The notes under the pieces: generated by a model | Database searches by the model: none | What the model was told of the DNA's origin: nothing | The model's input: the letters and a program-made list of their open reading frames with translations, nothing else | Shown here: one piece after another, positions 35,346 to 47,985 of the stretch | Numbering within the stretch: the stretch's first letter is position 1 | Layout of the letters: each line of letters opens with the position of its first letter | Position numbers and translations under genes: made by a program | NCBI RefSeq assembly: GCF_003597395.2 | Contig: NC_133782.1 | Location: 9,378,534-9,442,533, forward strand | Direction: 5' to 3' | From: Chelonoidis abingdonii | Taxonomy: Eukaryota > Chordata > Testudines > Testudinidae | DNA length: 64,000 nucleotides

Positions 35346-36065
35346 CAGTGGTTCCCAAACTTTAACAACCTGTGAATCCCTTTCACTAAAATGTCGTGTC
35401 TCGTGAACCCCCTGCTAAAAATGAATATTTCCAGGGATTTCTCCTTTACCTGAGTATAAATTATAAAAGCAGTGATCTTGGAAATATAAAATGTGTTTTT
35501 ATGACATGCTTATTGCACACTATTTATTATTATTTATCATTACAGTATTTTTATTACATTATGAAAACAGCAACACTCTTCCAAGATCTCACTTTCGTAG
35601 CTTACATCACTTTGAATATGTCTGTTACAAGAGAAGGCTCCTATGTTTCATCAAGGAGTATCAGATGTGAAACAGCATGAAGGTATTTAAGAAGCCAGCT
35701 CAAAGAATTAGTCCTACATAAGCATTCCAGTCTTGAACAGTCCAGGCAAACAACATACATTACAACAAAGCTTAAACTTGTTCTTCAAAATAATTTTAAA
35801 AACAATGCTAGTTGCCTATTTAATTTTAAAAACAGCAAAAAATATCTACCTCCCTTTCCATTTCTTATAAGGAGTCTTGACGTTTAAATCTCTTCACTGT
35901 GATCAATACGCTTGCTTTGATCTGCTTAGCTCTTGGAAGTCCAGGAGCTTCGGACTGCTGGCCCGTGCTGCCCGAGGTCTCTAGGGACAGCTCTGTCTGC
36001 CATTTGGGAATTTTTCCCCGAGAACCCCCTGTAACATTTTGTGAACCCCCATTTGTGAACCACTG
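35346..36065. mobile_element. hAT-type element, 720 bp, 8-bp duplication
   Basis: The ends are cagtggttcccaaactttaa and atttgtgaaccactg. The flanks gtccatag (35338-35345) and ctccatag (36066-36073) match at seven of eight bases. The termini gtgaatccc / gtgaaccccc are repeated inside both ends. No transposase; non-autonomous. The frames 35396-35680 and 35865-36128 lie inside it and are not genes. Confidence 0.9.
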
Positions 36066-36073
36066 CTCCATAG

Positions 36074-37569
36074 GTATGTAATAATGGGACATGAACCATT
36101 CACCTGACTTTACCATCTTTTGGGACAATGGTGGAGTAAGGAAAAATGCTTGGAGCCATGAGCTTAGAGGAGGCCTCTTTGTGACTAAAAAAGGGAGTGA
36201 AACCCTGGTTCCATTAACTTCAATGTGAATTTTGCAATTGACTTCAGTAGGATCAGGATTTCATCCACAGATTAAGTGCCCTTGAAGGATCCCCCTCCAG
36301 CAATAGCGGAGGATCAGGTTTGTGGGGCAAACACCTGTGCCCACCACTATTTGTGAGTGCATAGACAGAAGCCAAAATTAGGTACTCTTGAAATGCAGGA
36401 TCTTAATATTTTAAATTATATTGAAACCCCCAACAAAAGTATAGATATAAATATATATATGCACACACACATAAGTTCCCCATCAGATTTGTGCCTGTAG
36501 TTCTTTTACACCATTTATTAAAACATCTATCAAATTTTAGAGTAGGCAGCCTACAGCATTTAAACAGCTGCAAATATGCTTTAATTTTTTTGCCTGCTGG
36601 TCATGAACATTTTTAACATATGTTCTAGGTACCAGAAACGAATACTGAAAAGTTTCATGTTCTTTGCCCTACACATTTACTGGGGGAGAAAAAATGTATA
36701 CATTTCCTGCTGGCTTGAATTCCTGCTGTGACATCTTGAAGTGCTTAACAATTTCATTAAAGCTTTGCAGAGAAAAAAATATAATAAAAATCTGCCATAC
36801 AACTACCAAGACTTTGCACTCTTGCAGCATTGGTCATAGAAGTTTTGTTAAAAGCCGATATAAAAAATGCTCAAGGCATTCAGAAGAATATTTTCAGGGA
36901 GGAAAAAAGTGAATGAAATGTTGGAGGCAATCAAAATTATGTTTTAAAGAGAGATTTTGATTGCTTAACCTGAGTCACCTAGGGCATAATGGTTACAAAA
37001 TTCATAACTCTTCCCATCTTACAGTAAATGGAAACGTCTTAATAATCTAAAAAATATTGCAGTATCTTTCTCTAGTCTGTGTGAATCAATGATATTTATA
37101 ACCCTGGAGGTATTGAATTTCTTTTGTATCAAGGAACACCAATAATAATGTACTATTCCATTATAAAAGAACATTTCAGAAAAGTGAACATTTTCCAAGA
37201 CCAAGAGAGTGGAGAAAGTTAAAGCCTAGTATCTATGATCCCAAGAAACCTGACGGTCTTTTTCAACCAGTTAGAAAGATCTAATGTTCTCAGTAGTTTA
37301 TAGTACAGAATGTAAAAATAAGATAAAAAATGTGGACTGGAAGTGAATTAGCAACACCTGTAACTGAGTTTATTTGACAAATTTGTGGAGAGCTTTACAG
37401 TCTAAAACTAAAGAAGCATTTTGACCCAAGCTAAATAAACAGCATCGCTTAAAAAAATGAATGAACAAAAGCCAACATAGGTTTGCAGTGTGTTGTGATG
37501 GATAAAAGTAATCCTTTGAGAAACTGAATGGGATTAGGTGGCCCACAGAAAAGGGAAGCAGTGGGCGTC
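36074..37569. other. Non-coding DNA, nothing recognised
   Basis: AT-rich. Contains a short dinucleotide tract (atatatatatgcacacacac near 36450). No supportable gene. Confidence 0.4.
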
Positions 37570-37895
37570 TGGCCTCATAACCTCATAGACTTCCCAGGGT
37601 GTGATTTCTCTGCTCATGTAAACATACTCATGGCAACTCAACCAGAGCTAGAGCAAGTATAAATAGCAGTGTAGGCACAGTAGCAGTGGAGATAAGGCTG
37701 GAGTGTGCCGAGTACACCTGGAAACAAAGGCGGTAGCTCAGTCAGGCCTCAGCTGCTGCTGCCCATGCTACTGACAGCCTGGGTTTCAGCCTTAGTCCAA
37801 ATGCCTACCCTGCCATTTTAAAGCCCTGCAGCCCAAGCCCGCCGACACAGGCCAACTGCGGGTGTTTAATTGAATTGTAGACCTACCCACTGAGG
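37570..37895. mobile_element. Degraded palindromic MITE
   Basis: Internal text gtgatttctctgctcatg, aaatagcagtgtaggcac and ggccaactgcgggtgtttaa followed by attgtagacctaccc matches, in style and order, the interior and right end of a common turtle-type fold-back MITE. The left end is degraded. Confidence 0.6.
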
Positions 37896-38224
37896 TTACC
37901 TGCACACATGCTTTGTGTAGTCTCTACCTTGAACCTGCCAGGTGTTGATCCCTACCAACCACTCCATAAGGGGGGTAGATTAACAAACATTCTTACAATA
38001 ATTAATTAGGCACAAGGGCAGATGAACCAATTCCCACAGCACGGGATATAATTTTTTATAATTTACTGTTAATATTGTGTGTTAATTATACAAAACATAG
38101 CAGAGGAGACAGCACACATACCCCCCGAAGACACAATATCATAATATGCGTGGTGACCATGATAATGGCATACATGAATGGCATTTTAAATGATCCAGTT
38201 TCATTGCTGAATATCTTGTATCTT

Positions 38225-38335
38225 TACGTGCCATGGGTGGGATTTTCAAAAGCATTCAGATTGGCCTCACTCTGTTCCTATTCAAGTGAATGGGAGTTTT
38301 TCCACGGACTTTAACAGAAGACACTTTAGATCAAT
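38225..38335. repeat. Fold-back repeat fragment (gggattttcaaaagc type)
   Basis: gtgggattttcaaaagcatt then ttcaagtgaatgggag is the left half of a palindromic amniote repeat. Short and partial. Confidence 0.5.
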
Positions 38336-38467
38336 GGCTCAGTATTCTGAGAATCCCACTATATGTGTATTGTTACAATTAAATATGTACCTCGCTTCCT
38401 GGCCATTAGTGTGAAATTCATCTCCAAGACCATCAAAAGCACAACTCGCGTCCTGAAAATAAAGACT

Positions 38468-38720
38468 TAAATTATTATTATTTGTATTAGCAGTGCACCT
38501 AGGAACCCTAGTTATGGGCCAGGAGGCTCTTTTGTGCTGGGTCCTGTACAAACACAGAAAAAAACAGATGGCCCCCGCCCCAGAGAGCTTACAATCTACA
38601 TATAAGGCAAGAGACTACAGATGACTACAAAGTGACAGTTGGGGGAGTACAACGAAATATTTACACAATACGGATCAATTAACATAGTGCACAGGCCTTA
38701 TACTGATCCCTTGCAGAGAG
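38468..38720 (+). repeat. Common sauropsid interspersed repeat
   Basis: attattatttgtattagcag, then gggccaggaggctcttttgt, gtacaaacacagaaaaaaac and agagagcttacaatctacat form a layout repeated many times in turtle-type genomes. A second, more diverged relative lies at about 38940-39070 (tctggtgctttacagctata, ccttgccccaaagtgtttac). Confidence 0.65.
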
Positions 38721-38939
38721 CAAGTTTCAATCTAATTTTTTGGAAGAAGAGTGAAACCTTTTATTTGTTACAGAGAGGTGTGTTGCAAAGAGGGACTTTA
38801 TGATGGGTTTCTGGGGAGTTTTGAGATAGATTACAGGAGTCTGCTGCAAAGGGTAGCTTATTACTTCGGAGCCTTATAAAGAAGCAATTCCGTCAGCATA
38901 TACTTTGGCCCAGCTAAACAGAGGACGATGCTTACATCA

Positions 38940-39070
38940 CTGCTATATAAATAAGTCTAAAAGGTGTATCTGGTGCTTTACAGCTATAAGGAGACAGGGT
39001 CCTTGCCCCAAAGTGTTTACAGTCTAACCATTACAGAAGCACATGAAGCGTAGGGGAAGGGATGCAAGAA
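38940..39070 (+). repeat. Diverged second copy of the 38468 repeat
   Basis: The order of ttacatcactgctatataaa, gcactttac-like and gtccttgccccaaag text matches the 38468 copy loosely. Confidence 0.45.
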
Positions 39071-41350
39071 AACAAGCAAATGAGTGGTGGAGTAAAGAAG
39101 TAATCTTGCTAGTTCCTCTGCAGCACCAGGGAATAAGAACTAAAATAAAATTGTGTGTAAAGCCATTATATTATAGGGGAAGATAAAGCATGGCTTTTCA
39201 GAAGACAAACACTTCAATCTATATGCACTAGGTATTCATACTGTCTCTTGTTATACTTTTCTACCCTTGGAAATGACACCTGATTTCTCATCCCTATGTA
39301 TCAAACTAGGAATGTGCTCTTATGTTTTGAGGCATTAAATAAGATTTACTCCACAGTAACTTCATTCTGACTTACCGAAGGAGGATTTGCCATGCCCAGC
39401 GCTTCTGTCATAATGGAAAATCTTCTCCAAGAAATGCAGAGCTTAGTGAAAAAGTTACTATTACAAATGTCTTGATACTTCGTTTTGACAGTCCAGACCA
39501 TCAAACACAACCAGTCTAGAACTACTTGTAGAAAATAAGGGATTAAAGAGTTAGCACCAGCTAGACATGTGAAGAAAGATGCAGGTGCTCCCCTCAGACT
39601 TGTTACATGTTTAATGTGTTACTTGTAGGTATGTGTAGTAAACAAAAAGAATACTCGACATTCAGGGTTTTGTTCTGGATCATTGCCAACACTATGGGGT
39701 ACATATTCACCACAAAGTACTTGTGAATAACATGTGCCAATCATCTTACACTTAATACTGGCTCTAATCTTCCATACAGTGCACTGCAAATTCAATCCGA
39801 TCTGGGTGTATCAATTTCAGAATTAGCCTTTTTGATATATAGAGTCAATGTTGGTCCATCATTTCTTGCATCTTGGATGGTAAAGGTCAATCCTGAAGAA
39901 ATGCTCTTCCCTGTGCACACAGCATTGTTCAATTGGCTGGGTTGATTATATTTTTGTCCTGTTTTTCCTTCTCCTCACAAGCATTAAATATTGACCAATA
40001 TCAGAGGCAAGATACTAGAAAAGATGGACAAACAGCTTGATCCTATGTCCTTCGTATACAGAGCTTCCTTTCCATAGAACTAATTTTGACAGCCTTGTGT
40101 TTTGCATGTCATAATAGGATACAATAATGTTCGATTTTATCCAGCTACTTTCATACGAGTGTTATTTTAAAGGGCTTTATATAGCAATGAATGGAGTAGC
40201 TAATATGTTCTTAACAATGGCTGGCACAGCCTCAAACACTGGGGTTATCACCTACATTTGACAATTTTCATGGGAATCTTTGACTTTCACCTGAACTATC
40301 ACCAAAGAATGGCTCATAGGAGAATGAAGTCCTACTGAGGACTGTATTAAAAAGTGAGACTTTATGATACACATTAATGGAGGTCAGAGACAAGGCTACC
40401 CTTCTCATTTATGAAGGGAGAGCACTAGATTGTAACGATGGCATCAGGATGCGAAAACTAATAAAGTCATTCCCATGGTTCAGGCAGAATTAGCACATCT
40501 GACCCCATTAAGTAAAATCTTTTTCTCCTTAAATATACAGCCTGCGGCTGCCTGTACACATGATTCTGCAGACAATGTAAGACTACTAATATGTAGCACC
40601 ATTTGGAGCAGGTAGCTTTTGTGTGAGAATCACAGGCAACAGATATTCCACCCAGGGAAGAAAGATTGATTCATGATTCCTAGCAGTCCTTGATTAAAAG
40701 GACATCATTCTTTATAGTAAAAAGAAAACTAAAGGTTACGTGGCAGTGATCATAGGTTGTAATTCTGGGATTATATTGAGGAATTCATTAAATATACTCT
40801 AAGAGGTTATCTTTCTTGTTTAATTCAAACAGGACTAAGGTTGGATCAAGGATGGTCATACTTGAATATCTTATTTTCAATGACCGCACTGATACCTGGC
40901 CAGAATACAAAATCCTGGGCTCTGTTCTCATGAGTCTCGCAACCCAACTGAACACTGTAGATTATGCGCAGCATTTCGGACCTCATGCACGTGCTCATTC
41001 ATGAATGAATACCTTTTCTGGCACAGGAGTAAAAATATCTTTCCAAACAACAGCCACTCCCCACATACTCACACAATCAAAAACCTGTTTGCCCTAATAT
41101 TTGGGAAGAGCAAATTCCAGGGAGGATGAAGGTGGTAATCTAAACACATTTGCAAAACTCCTTTTTGGAAAGACTTGTTTATCCTGGACAGCCTATGAGA
41201 TATAAAAGATACTTGAAACTTTTCCAAAATTGCATATGTATTGATGCTTGTGGTCCCACACTCAAGAATCCATTACCCCAATTCCTTTCCACGTTCAGAA
41301 ACTATCCAGGTTAGCAATTAGAAGCCTTATATTTAGGAAGAGTCAACCAG
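39071..41350. other. Non-coding DNA, nothing recognised
   Basis: About 2.3 kb of single-copy sequence without a recognised repeat or gene. The plus frame 40816-41004 has no domain. Confidence 0.4.
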
Positions 41351-41482
41351 CTATCAAAATAGCTGAAAAACCTGCCTTTCACTGAAAGTGTTAAGCATTA
41401 TAGTAAAAAACAAAACAAAACAAAACCCCTTCAGTCCAGAATAACACAGCTGGCCATGAACAGCTGAAGACACTTCATAATT

Positions 41483-41508
41483 AAAAAAAAAAAAAAAAAA
41501 AAAAAAAA
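41483..41508. repeat. Poly-A tract (26 A)
   Basis: Uninterrupted run of A directly after the left arm of the inverted repeat. Confidence 0.95.
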
Positions 41509-41538
41509 GGGAGAGGGCGGAGTACGTAAAGAGGAGCC

Positions 41539-41724
41539 TCTTAGGGTTATGTTTAAACTACAATAAAAGATTCTGTGCAGGAGGAGAGTCCCTGAGCCCA
41601 AACATCTACCCTGCAATTTTTAGTACCCTGCCCCTGCTGACTGAGCTCCATGAGCCTGAGTTAGCAGACCTGGGCTCTGAGACTCAGTCCCATGGGTTTT
41701 TTAATCTCAGTGTAGACATACCCT
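41539..41724. mobile_element. MITE in the loop of the inverted repeat
   Basis: Left end cttagggttatgtttaaact and right end agtgtagacataccctaag are inverse of each other. Flanking tta / taa would fit a 3-bp Harbinger-type target. Non-coding. Confidence 0.7.
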
Positions 41725-41921
41725 AAGAGTCCCCTTCTTAATTACTACATTCCCTTCACCCCCCTCCCCCCCGCTGGGGTTTTTTGGATTATGAAGTGTC
41801 TTCAGTTGTTTGTGGCCAACTGTGTCATTCTGGATTGAAGTATTGATTTAGTTATTTATTTAAACTATAATGCTGAATGCTTACAGTGAAAAGCAAGTTT
41901 TTTAGCTATTTTGATAGCATA

Positions 41922-42980
41922 GGGTATGTTTATACTACAATGAGAGCTCAGAGCTCAAATTAAGACTCAGCCCTAACTCTCTTCCATCTAAACACAAACT
42001 GTGCCAGCCTAGGGCTCTGTTCCTGGATCCCAGGAAGCCACAGGGGTGGAAGGTCCTACCTGGACAGTCAGGTTTGGTGTTACTACTTTTGAAGGAGAAC
42101 TTTAAACAACAGCCCCTCCACCCGCATACCAGGTCCCCACTGCCTCCCTGGGCTCCCTTCCTTCCTCCCAGGGCCCCACTACTTCCCCTCCCATTGTCCC
42201 AAACTCCCTCCTGCGCACCCCAAGCAGGAGTGGTGGAAGCTCCCTAAAGTGAAGCTGCTACCAGCACCTGAACTGTGGCTTCACATCACCCATTTCCCCT
42301 GAGGCCCTGCCCCCACACTGTCCCTTTCCCCAAGGATCTCCCCATGCCGCCTCTTCCCCCCAGACCTTGCCCCTCACTTGCTCCTGTATACACCTTCCCC
42401 CACATCTCTCACTGTTAAGGTCAGTAAAAAGTGGGAGGACATACCCTTCCCACTTTTAAAAGTGATGGGGCCAAGGCCCCCTGTCCTCCCCTGTTCCAGG
42501 CTTCACTCACTCACTGGAAGCAGCGGGCGAGGAAGGGACAGGACTGGCTTCCCCGTGCCCCTGCTGGCAAAGCTGTGCTGCCTGCCTGCCTTCCCTGCTC
42601 CAGGGGGCATCTAGTGGGGCTCGGTGGGATCATCAGCTGCAGTGCCTTTCCCAGGCATGTCCCTTCAGCCACACTCAGCCCAGCTCCCACCCTGACAAAA
42701 ATGAGGGGGAGGATGAGCTCAGGGGAGGGAATCCCAGGGTGGGGAACCAGGGCAGAAGCTGGGCAGTGGTGGCGGTGGTGGTTGTGGAGATGATTATTGG
42801 GCAGGGGCATACCCCTGTTTGTCCCCTCTTGTGCGCACCCCTGCTGGGGACCCAGAGTTCAACAATTCTTAACCTGGGGTTACAAATGAGTGTAGACACC
42901 TAAGCCCCAGGTTAACAAACAAAGGGCCTGCTAACTCCAGTTCTAACTCTGGGCTTACACTGCAGTGTAGATATATTCTT
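41922..42980. mobile_element. MITE with GC-rich insertion
   Basis: Left end gggtatgtttatactacaat and right end ttacactgcagtgtagatat. The interior from about 42090 to 42860 is GC-rich (for example cccctgaggccctgccccca) and looks like a second element inserted in it. The frames on both strands in the GC-rich part are chance frames. Nesting boundaries were not resolved. Confidence 0.5.
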
Positions 42981-44685
42981 ACTGTTTTGACAGAGCGTAG
43001 TATCTCTGCTAGTACTTTGAGCTCAGTCATGCCTTGCAAAAGTGTACATGAGATTTCCCTGATGTAGTCTCTCATAAATATACATTTTCTTCTCTAAAGG
43101 GATTTAAATTCAGGATGACAGCATGCAGCTTCCACCCCACTTAAAAACAAAACAAAAAAATACCTGCTTCCACAGCCTTCTTGCTGGGCATTCGACTTCA
43201 TGCTCCAGAAGAAAAGCCCTAATGTTGTCTCTAAACAAACATTCTTATTAACTTTCAATGCCTAAAACCAGAGTTCCTCTTGGGGCTCAATGAGGATTCG
43301 GAAGTACATTTTTTTTTAAGATCTGAAGGCATAAAAATACATTTTTGAAGACTTACATGAACTCTGAGAACTTGCCTAATAGGGGAATCGAATTCTACAT
43401 CTCCAAGCTTTAGCTTATTTAATAGGGGAAAACATAAAATGCATGACTGGGATAAAAGAACCACTCTTTTTTGCTGATTAATTCCTACGTTTCTGAAGTC
43501 AGTATCTTTGTTCCGAGAAAAATAAGTCTGGTAGCAGCTCGGCCTCAGTGGACGCCAAGCTACATCAAAAACTCATCAAACACAAGTTGGCAAGACTGTC
43601 CAGTTCCGCTCAAGAGGTTCCTGACTAAGCTTGCATAGAGGCAGAATCACAGAAATCTAGTCCACCCCTCCGGTCTGAGGTAGGACCAAATACACTCCTG
43701 ACTCCTTAGGATGGTAAATGGCCTAAATTGGGTATTAGATCTTTAACAAGGCTGGATACAAACATCTCACAGTACAGCTCTCTATCCTAACCCAAACTAG
43801 TAGATACATCAAGGACTTCAGTTTCTAGCTTTACCCAAACCAATTACCCCTTGGCAGCATTATTATCAGAGAACAAAATATAATATAACATTTTAAAGTA
43901 CAGTTTAACTCATAATAAGAGTAGTTCCTCTAAGGTAATTACAAACCGATATATTCTGAGTCCCAACATGTTACTATGCTTCTCTTGACTGCTTTCTACG
44001 GTTTACATTTGATTTCCCATAAGAAAAAAAGAAGCGGTACCAAACCCTAGAGCCAGCATGTTATATGACAGCTGTGTCCTCGGCAGATAAGACCCATATA
44101 TATTTTAAGTGGAAGGGGCAACTTGTGAGACTCATCTAGGTCAGTGTCAGGAAGGGACTCTTATAAAACTCTAATGGTAGCTATACTCCATGAAATATTT
44201 TTTCTTTTAAAAAATGAACATCAAATTTTCTGGCCAAGGCTTTGCATATTGTTTGGTCTTGTACAATATGATATAGAGGATGGTATGCCGTGCTCATGAA
44301 TGGATAACATTCATATTTGTTTATATAGTCTTCCCAATTTTTGGCCTCCAGTATCAGAAACAACAATTATTAAGTCTACACAAAGCTTGAATATATTTAT
44401 CTATGTAGGGAGAATACATGATATCTGGTAGAAAAGTTTTATTGGCATGAGTATGAGGTGACCACGCTGCTCAAAAGTGACAAAGCCCATTTATGCCTAA
44501 TATCTGGATGAGTTAGGGTAAAACCTTTATACCACACTATCAATATTCTCTGTTTTCCAGTTTTGCAGGAAAAATATTTTTGGCTGTTTTTTAAAAATCT
44601 GATTTGTTTAACGATACTCAAGGGCATCAAACATTAGAATAAGTCCTTGAAAGTGCAGGAGATGAGGTACAAGGTGCACGATAAA
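42981..44685. other. Non-coding DNA with a possible CR1 piece
   Basis: Around 43630-43760, gaatcacagaaatctagtcc followed by gaggtaggaccaaata resembles the reverse of a CR1 3' end, weakly. The rest is single-copy. Minus frames 43255-43464 and 44181-44366 have no recognised domain. Confidence 0.35.
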
Positions 44686-44959
44686 CAGGGGCGGTTCTAG
44701 GGATTTTTCCGCCCCAAGCACGGCAGGTAGGCTGCCTCCAGCGGTTTGCCTGCAGAGGGTCCGCTGGTCCCGCAGCTTCGGCGGACCTCCCGCAGACATG
44801 CCTGCAGGAGGTCCTCCGAACCCGTGGGACCAGCAGACCCTCCGCAGGCAAGCCGCTGGAAACAGCCTGCCTGCTGCCCTCGCGGTGCCGACAGAGCGCC
44901 CCCTGCAGCTTGCCGCCCCAAGCACGTGCTTGGCGTGCTGGGGCCTGCAGCCACCCCTA
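44686..44959. mobile_element. GC-rich fold-back hAT element, 274 bp
   Basis: Starts caggggcggttctag and ends gcagccaccccta. The flanks acgataaa (44678-44685) and acaataaa (44960-44967) match at seven of eight bases. The middle is palindromic: agcggtttgcctgcagaggg pairs with ccctccgcaggcaagccgct. The several long frames on both strands here (up to 171 codons) follow from the palindrome and base content and are not genes. A relative is at 53795. Confidence 0.9.
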
Positions 44960-44967
44960 ACAATAAA

Positions 44968-45465
44968 TGGAATATACCACATAGCTATCACAGCTGTAGA
45001 TGTGATATGTGTGGCCCATCTCAAGGAAGCTTGCTGACCAAGTACACTTTTCAGTGGTGCGTCAGAGTGCAGCCAATGAAGTAAAGTCTGCATGAGTGTG
45101 CACACACCGTGAAAGAAAACCACAGGCAGAAGTCAGATTTGCATTTGCAAAAATAAATAAATAAAAGAGGGGGTAGGGGGGAAAGATTTGGTCTCAGCCC
45201 TTTCAAAAATCTACCTCCTTAAAGAATACTGGGTTTCTTAAAATTATTTTATTTTATTTTTACAAGGGGATGAGACTAATGTTGGGATCCTGTCAGCCTT
45301 GTTGCATTCCTTTAAAGCTATTTTGTTAATTTTTTCTATGATGTTTCAGTTGTTCTTTCAACCCTACCACTGAGTGGCAAAGAAATATATGCATGTATAC
45401 GTTAAATATGGAAAACATTAAATCAAATTGATTTTAAGTACAGTGGTAGTAATATACATATACAG
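44968..45465. other. Non-coding DNA
   Basis: Contains a short aaat tetranucleotide tract near 45150. Nothing else recognised. Confidence 0.4.
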
Positions 45466-45812
45466 ACATGGGCGCCACCGCCCATTCGGGAAGGCTAGGC
45501 CCCAGCCCCACCCCTTCTGCTCCCCACCAGAGCCCTGCATCGTGGCCACCCCATGTGTGTCCCCAGTCAGCGGCCCCAGCCTTGGAGCACCAAGCAGGCA
45601 GGCAGTGTGTCCTCAGTCCCAGAGCACTGGGCGGATGGGTGGCATGTGCTGTGCCAGCCCCAGCCCAGGCCACACCCACGGCAAGAGGGAGGAAGAGCTG
45701 CAGAGCGGGAAGCAGGAGGGCGCCTGGGGGTGGAGTGTGGGCGAGGCAATGCCTGGCTCTTTGGGGAGGCTCAGTCTTCCCTGGCCTTTGATATCCACCA
45801 CCCATGTCTATA
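45466..45812. mobile_element. GC-rich element, probable DNA transposon
   Basis: Starts agacatgggcgccaccgccc and ends ccaccacccatgtct, with approximate inverse ends. GC-rich inside, in contrast to AT-rich flanks. Target duplication not resolved. Up to 152-codon frames on both strands are products of base content. Confidence 0.5.
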
Positions 45813-47821
45813 GAGGATATACAGAAAACTACCAGATACTCTGTATCAGTGAGACTCAGATCTCAGTAGTTCAGGAGCCAAATTAGCTATCAACATTACC
45901 CGAAAGAGCCATAGTAGCGTGAATTCATTGTTTCATCTGCTATTTTTTAATATCTCATAGCAAAATGACTGATCAAGTATTCTACAATTGGTTAATAACA
46001 TAGTAAAAGCATCCTGATTGGTTAATAATTAAATCACACAGTTTTTTAATATCATGTGCTGCAAAGCGCCACAGGAGACATATTAAAGAGGCACTTGCAC
46101 CTCCTGAGCCTCAGTCTGAGTATCACTGCTCTTTATGCATCTAGATATGTCATATACAATAGCTGTAACTAGGCAAAGATATATAGTTCTCTGTGTGTAC
46201 ACACACGCAAAAAATAAGCACTAAATAGGTGACAGACAGTGACCCTTCCTTGCTTTAATGTTTCTTCAGGCTAATGCTCATATTTTAAATCTGATACCTT
46301 CTAATGATACAAGTGGCTGGGATAATCCATTTAGGACATTCTGGGTTGTTTGTTTGTCTTAGGTCAGCTTTAAAGTTGAATTTCAAACATGCAACAACCC
46401 ATTCAGCTTTCTACAGAAAATAAAATCAAGTTTCCAACTGACCACACAGGCACAGCTAATATTAAGGGAAAAGGTGAATCCTACATGACATGTACTTTTT
46501 TCTTAGGGTTGCTGTGAAGCCTGAGGGAGTCAGAAGGACAGAACAAAATCCTTAATAAACCTGTAAACTGAAAAAAGCAATATCTGCCCCTGGACAGAGA
46601 GGGTCTAATCAGACTGACACATCCTAACCAGCGTTTATGTATATTTCCAACACCACTGTTCTCTGAATTTCTAAGTAAATTGCAAATTTCTTCACTTAAT
46701 CTGTTTAGTATTCTGTTCTTGTCCAACTGTCTTATCAAAAAACATTACCATAGTCTAAAAACTTTAAGTTCACAGGAGCAGGGGGGAAGCTGAAAGAGCA
46801 TCTATTAGAAAGGACATTTATTATCTTCATTTTAAAACAGATTCTACTTTTATCACTGAGGGTAAAGAGCTCTGCGCCCTCAAAATTCACCCCACCTCTC
46901 AAGGCCTGGGATAGGAAAGCATGCTGAATAATTCCTCCCTTATCAATTACTAGTGAAGTGTAAAGTAAATCTGCTGCCGTTCAATAAAATCTTTCAACGA
47001 AATCACAAGTCTCTCAGTTACTGTTTCCGTCTCAGTGGTGTTGAGTATTCCAGGTCATTGCACAGGTTAAGTGAACAACCTCACAAATGCAGAAATAACA
47101 CAAACCGTGATTGTTCCAATTTCCTCACAGCAGCACGTTAAAGAAGAGCGTAATCAAACCTGCCCTCTCCCTATGCTGACCTGCTCCTCCTTTTTATTTA
47201 CTTTTCAGCATTGTATTGCCTCTTTTATACAACCCACTCCCCTACACCATACAGCCCCTAGTCAAACTGTTTTCTTACGTAGCATTTCCATACTTCTCTA
47301 GCATTCATTTCGGAAGACCCCTTATCTCAGAGCTTGTCTAGGTTTACTCTTTTCAGGGGAATGAAAGTCACTTTTCATTTTTGGTAGAAGAAGCTTTCTC
47401 CAATGACTGATTTGTCAAGTTCTGACACTCGGTATGTTATTTTTTTACACTAATGTAGTTCATTAACCCTGCATAACTGCCAATTAAGAGATTCTCTCTT
47501 TGAGAAGCAACATCCTCTCTCTGAAACCCATTTAATTACCGAAAAATGAATAGCTTAAATATAACACCCTCCTCTCCTGTTAGTTCAGCTGTGGTGAATT
47601 TTACTTACTCTTACTATTTTTGGCTTCTGGTTGCAATGAAAAGTAAGGTTGGAAAAAATACCCTACTTTTTCAAAAGATATTTTTTTCTGTAATGTTACT
47701 TTGAATGGGCTAAATCCTGAAGGACTTACTCACATGGGGCCTGTGCCCTTCCAGACCTACAAGCAGAGGGGGACTCTCTGTGCCTTTCTATCTATCTGAG
47801 GTACTTCCTTGGCTCCCATTA
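45813..47821. other. Non-coding DNA, nothing recognised
   Basis: Two kb of AT-rich single-copy sequence with no supportable gene or repeat. Confidence 0.4.
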
Positions 47822-47936
47822 TCATGGTATCTGAGCACCTCATAATCTAATGCATTTATCCTCACAACAACCTTCTAAGGTAGTGAAGTGTTATCCCCAT
47901 TTTACAAATAGAGAACCGAGGCACCGAGAGATTAAG
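47822..47936 (-). repeat. MIR SINE fragment, minus strand
   Basis: cctcacaacaaccttctaag, tatccccattttacaaatag and accgaggcaccgagagatta are the reverse of the MIR core and tail. It is cut at 47937 by the start of a MITE. Confidence 0.88.
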
Positions 47937-47985
47937 GGTATGTCTACACTGCAGCTGAGACTCCCAGCTCAGATAGACACATATT
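47937..47985 (+). mobile_element. Truncated MITE end in a MIR
   Basis: gggtatgtctacactgcagc followed by gagactcccagctcagatag. Only about 50 bases of one end remain. It is inserted at the same kind of position in a MIR as the element at 24956. Confidence 0.65.

Larger units (their letters stand above)
41351..41917. repeat. Long imperfect inverted repeat with 300-bp insert
   Basis: The left arm 41351-41482 starts ctatcaaaatagctgaaaaa and ends agacacttcataatt. The right arm 41788-41917 starts gattatgaagtgtcttcagt and ends agctattttgatag. Both arms are about 130 bases. The 305-base centre holds a 26-base poly-A tract and a small MITE (41542-41722). No clear flanking duplication was seen, so it may be a fold-back transposon or an inversion-duplication. 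Confidence 0.88.

Noticed and set aside
37735..37800. tRNA-like text (ggcggtagctcagtcagg and gggtttcagcc)
   Set aside because: The A-box and B-box resemblance is there, but I see no cloverleaf with paired acceptor and anticodon stems, and it lies within a MITE interior.
44608..45123. Overlapping frames on both strands, up to 171 codons
   Set aside because: They come from the GC-rich palindrome of a 274-bp hAT element, which reads similarly on both strands.
45428..45886. 152-codon plus frame and overlapping minus frames
   Set aside because: GC-rich transposon interior; open in several frames at once and without domain signal.
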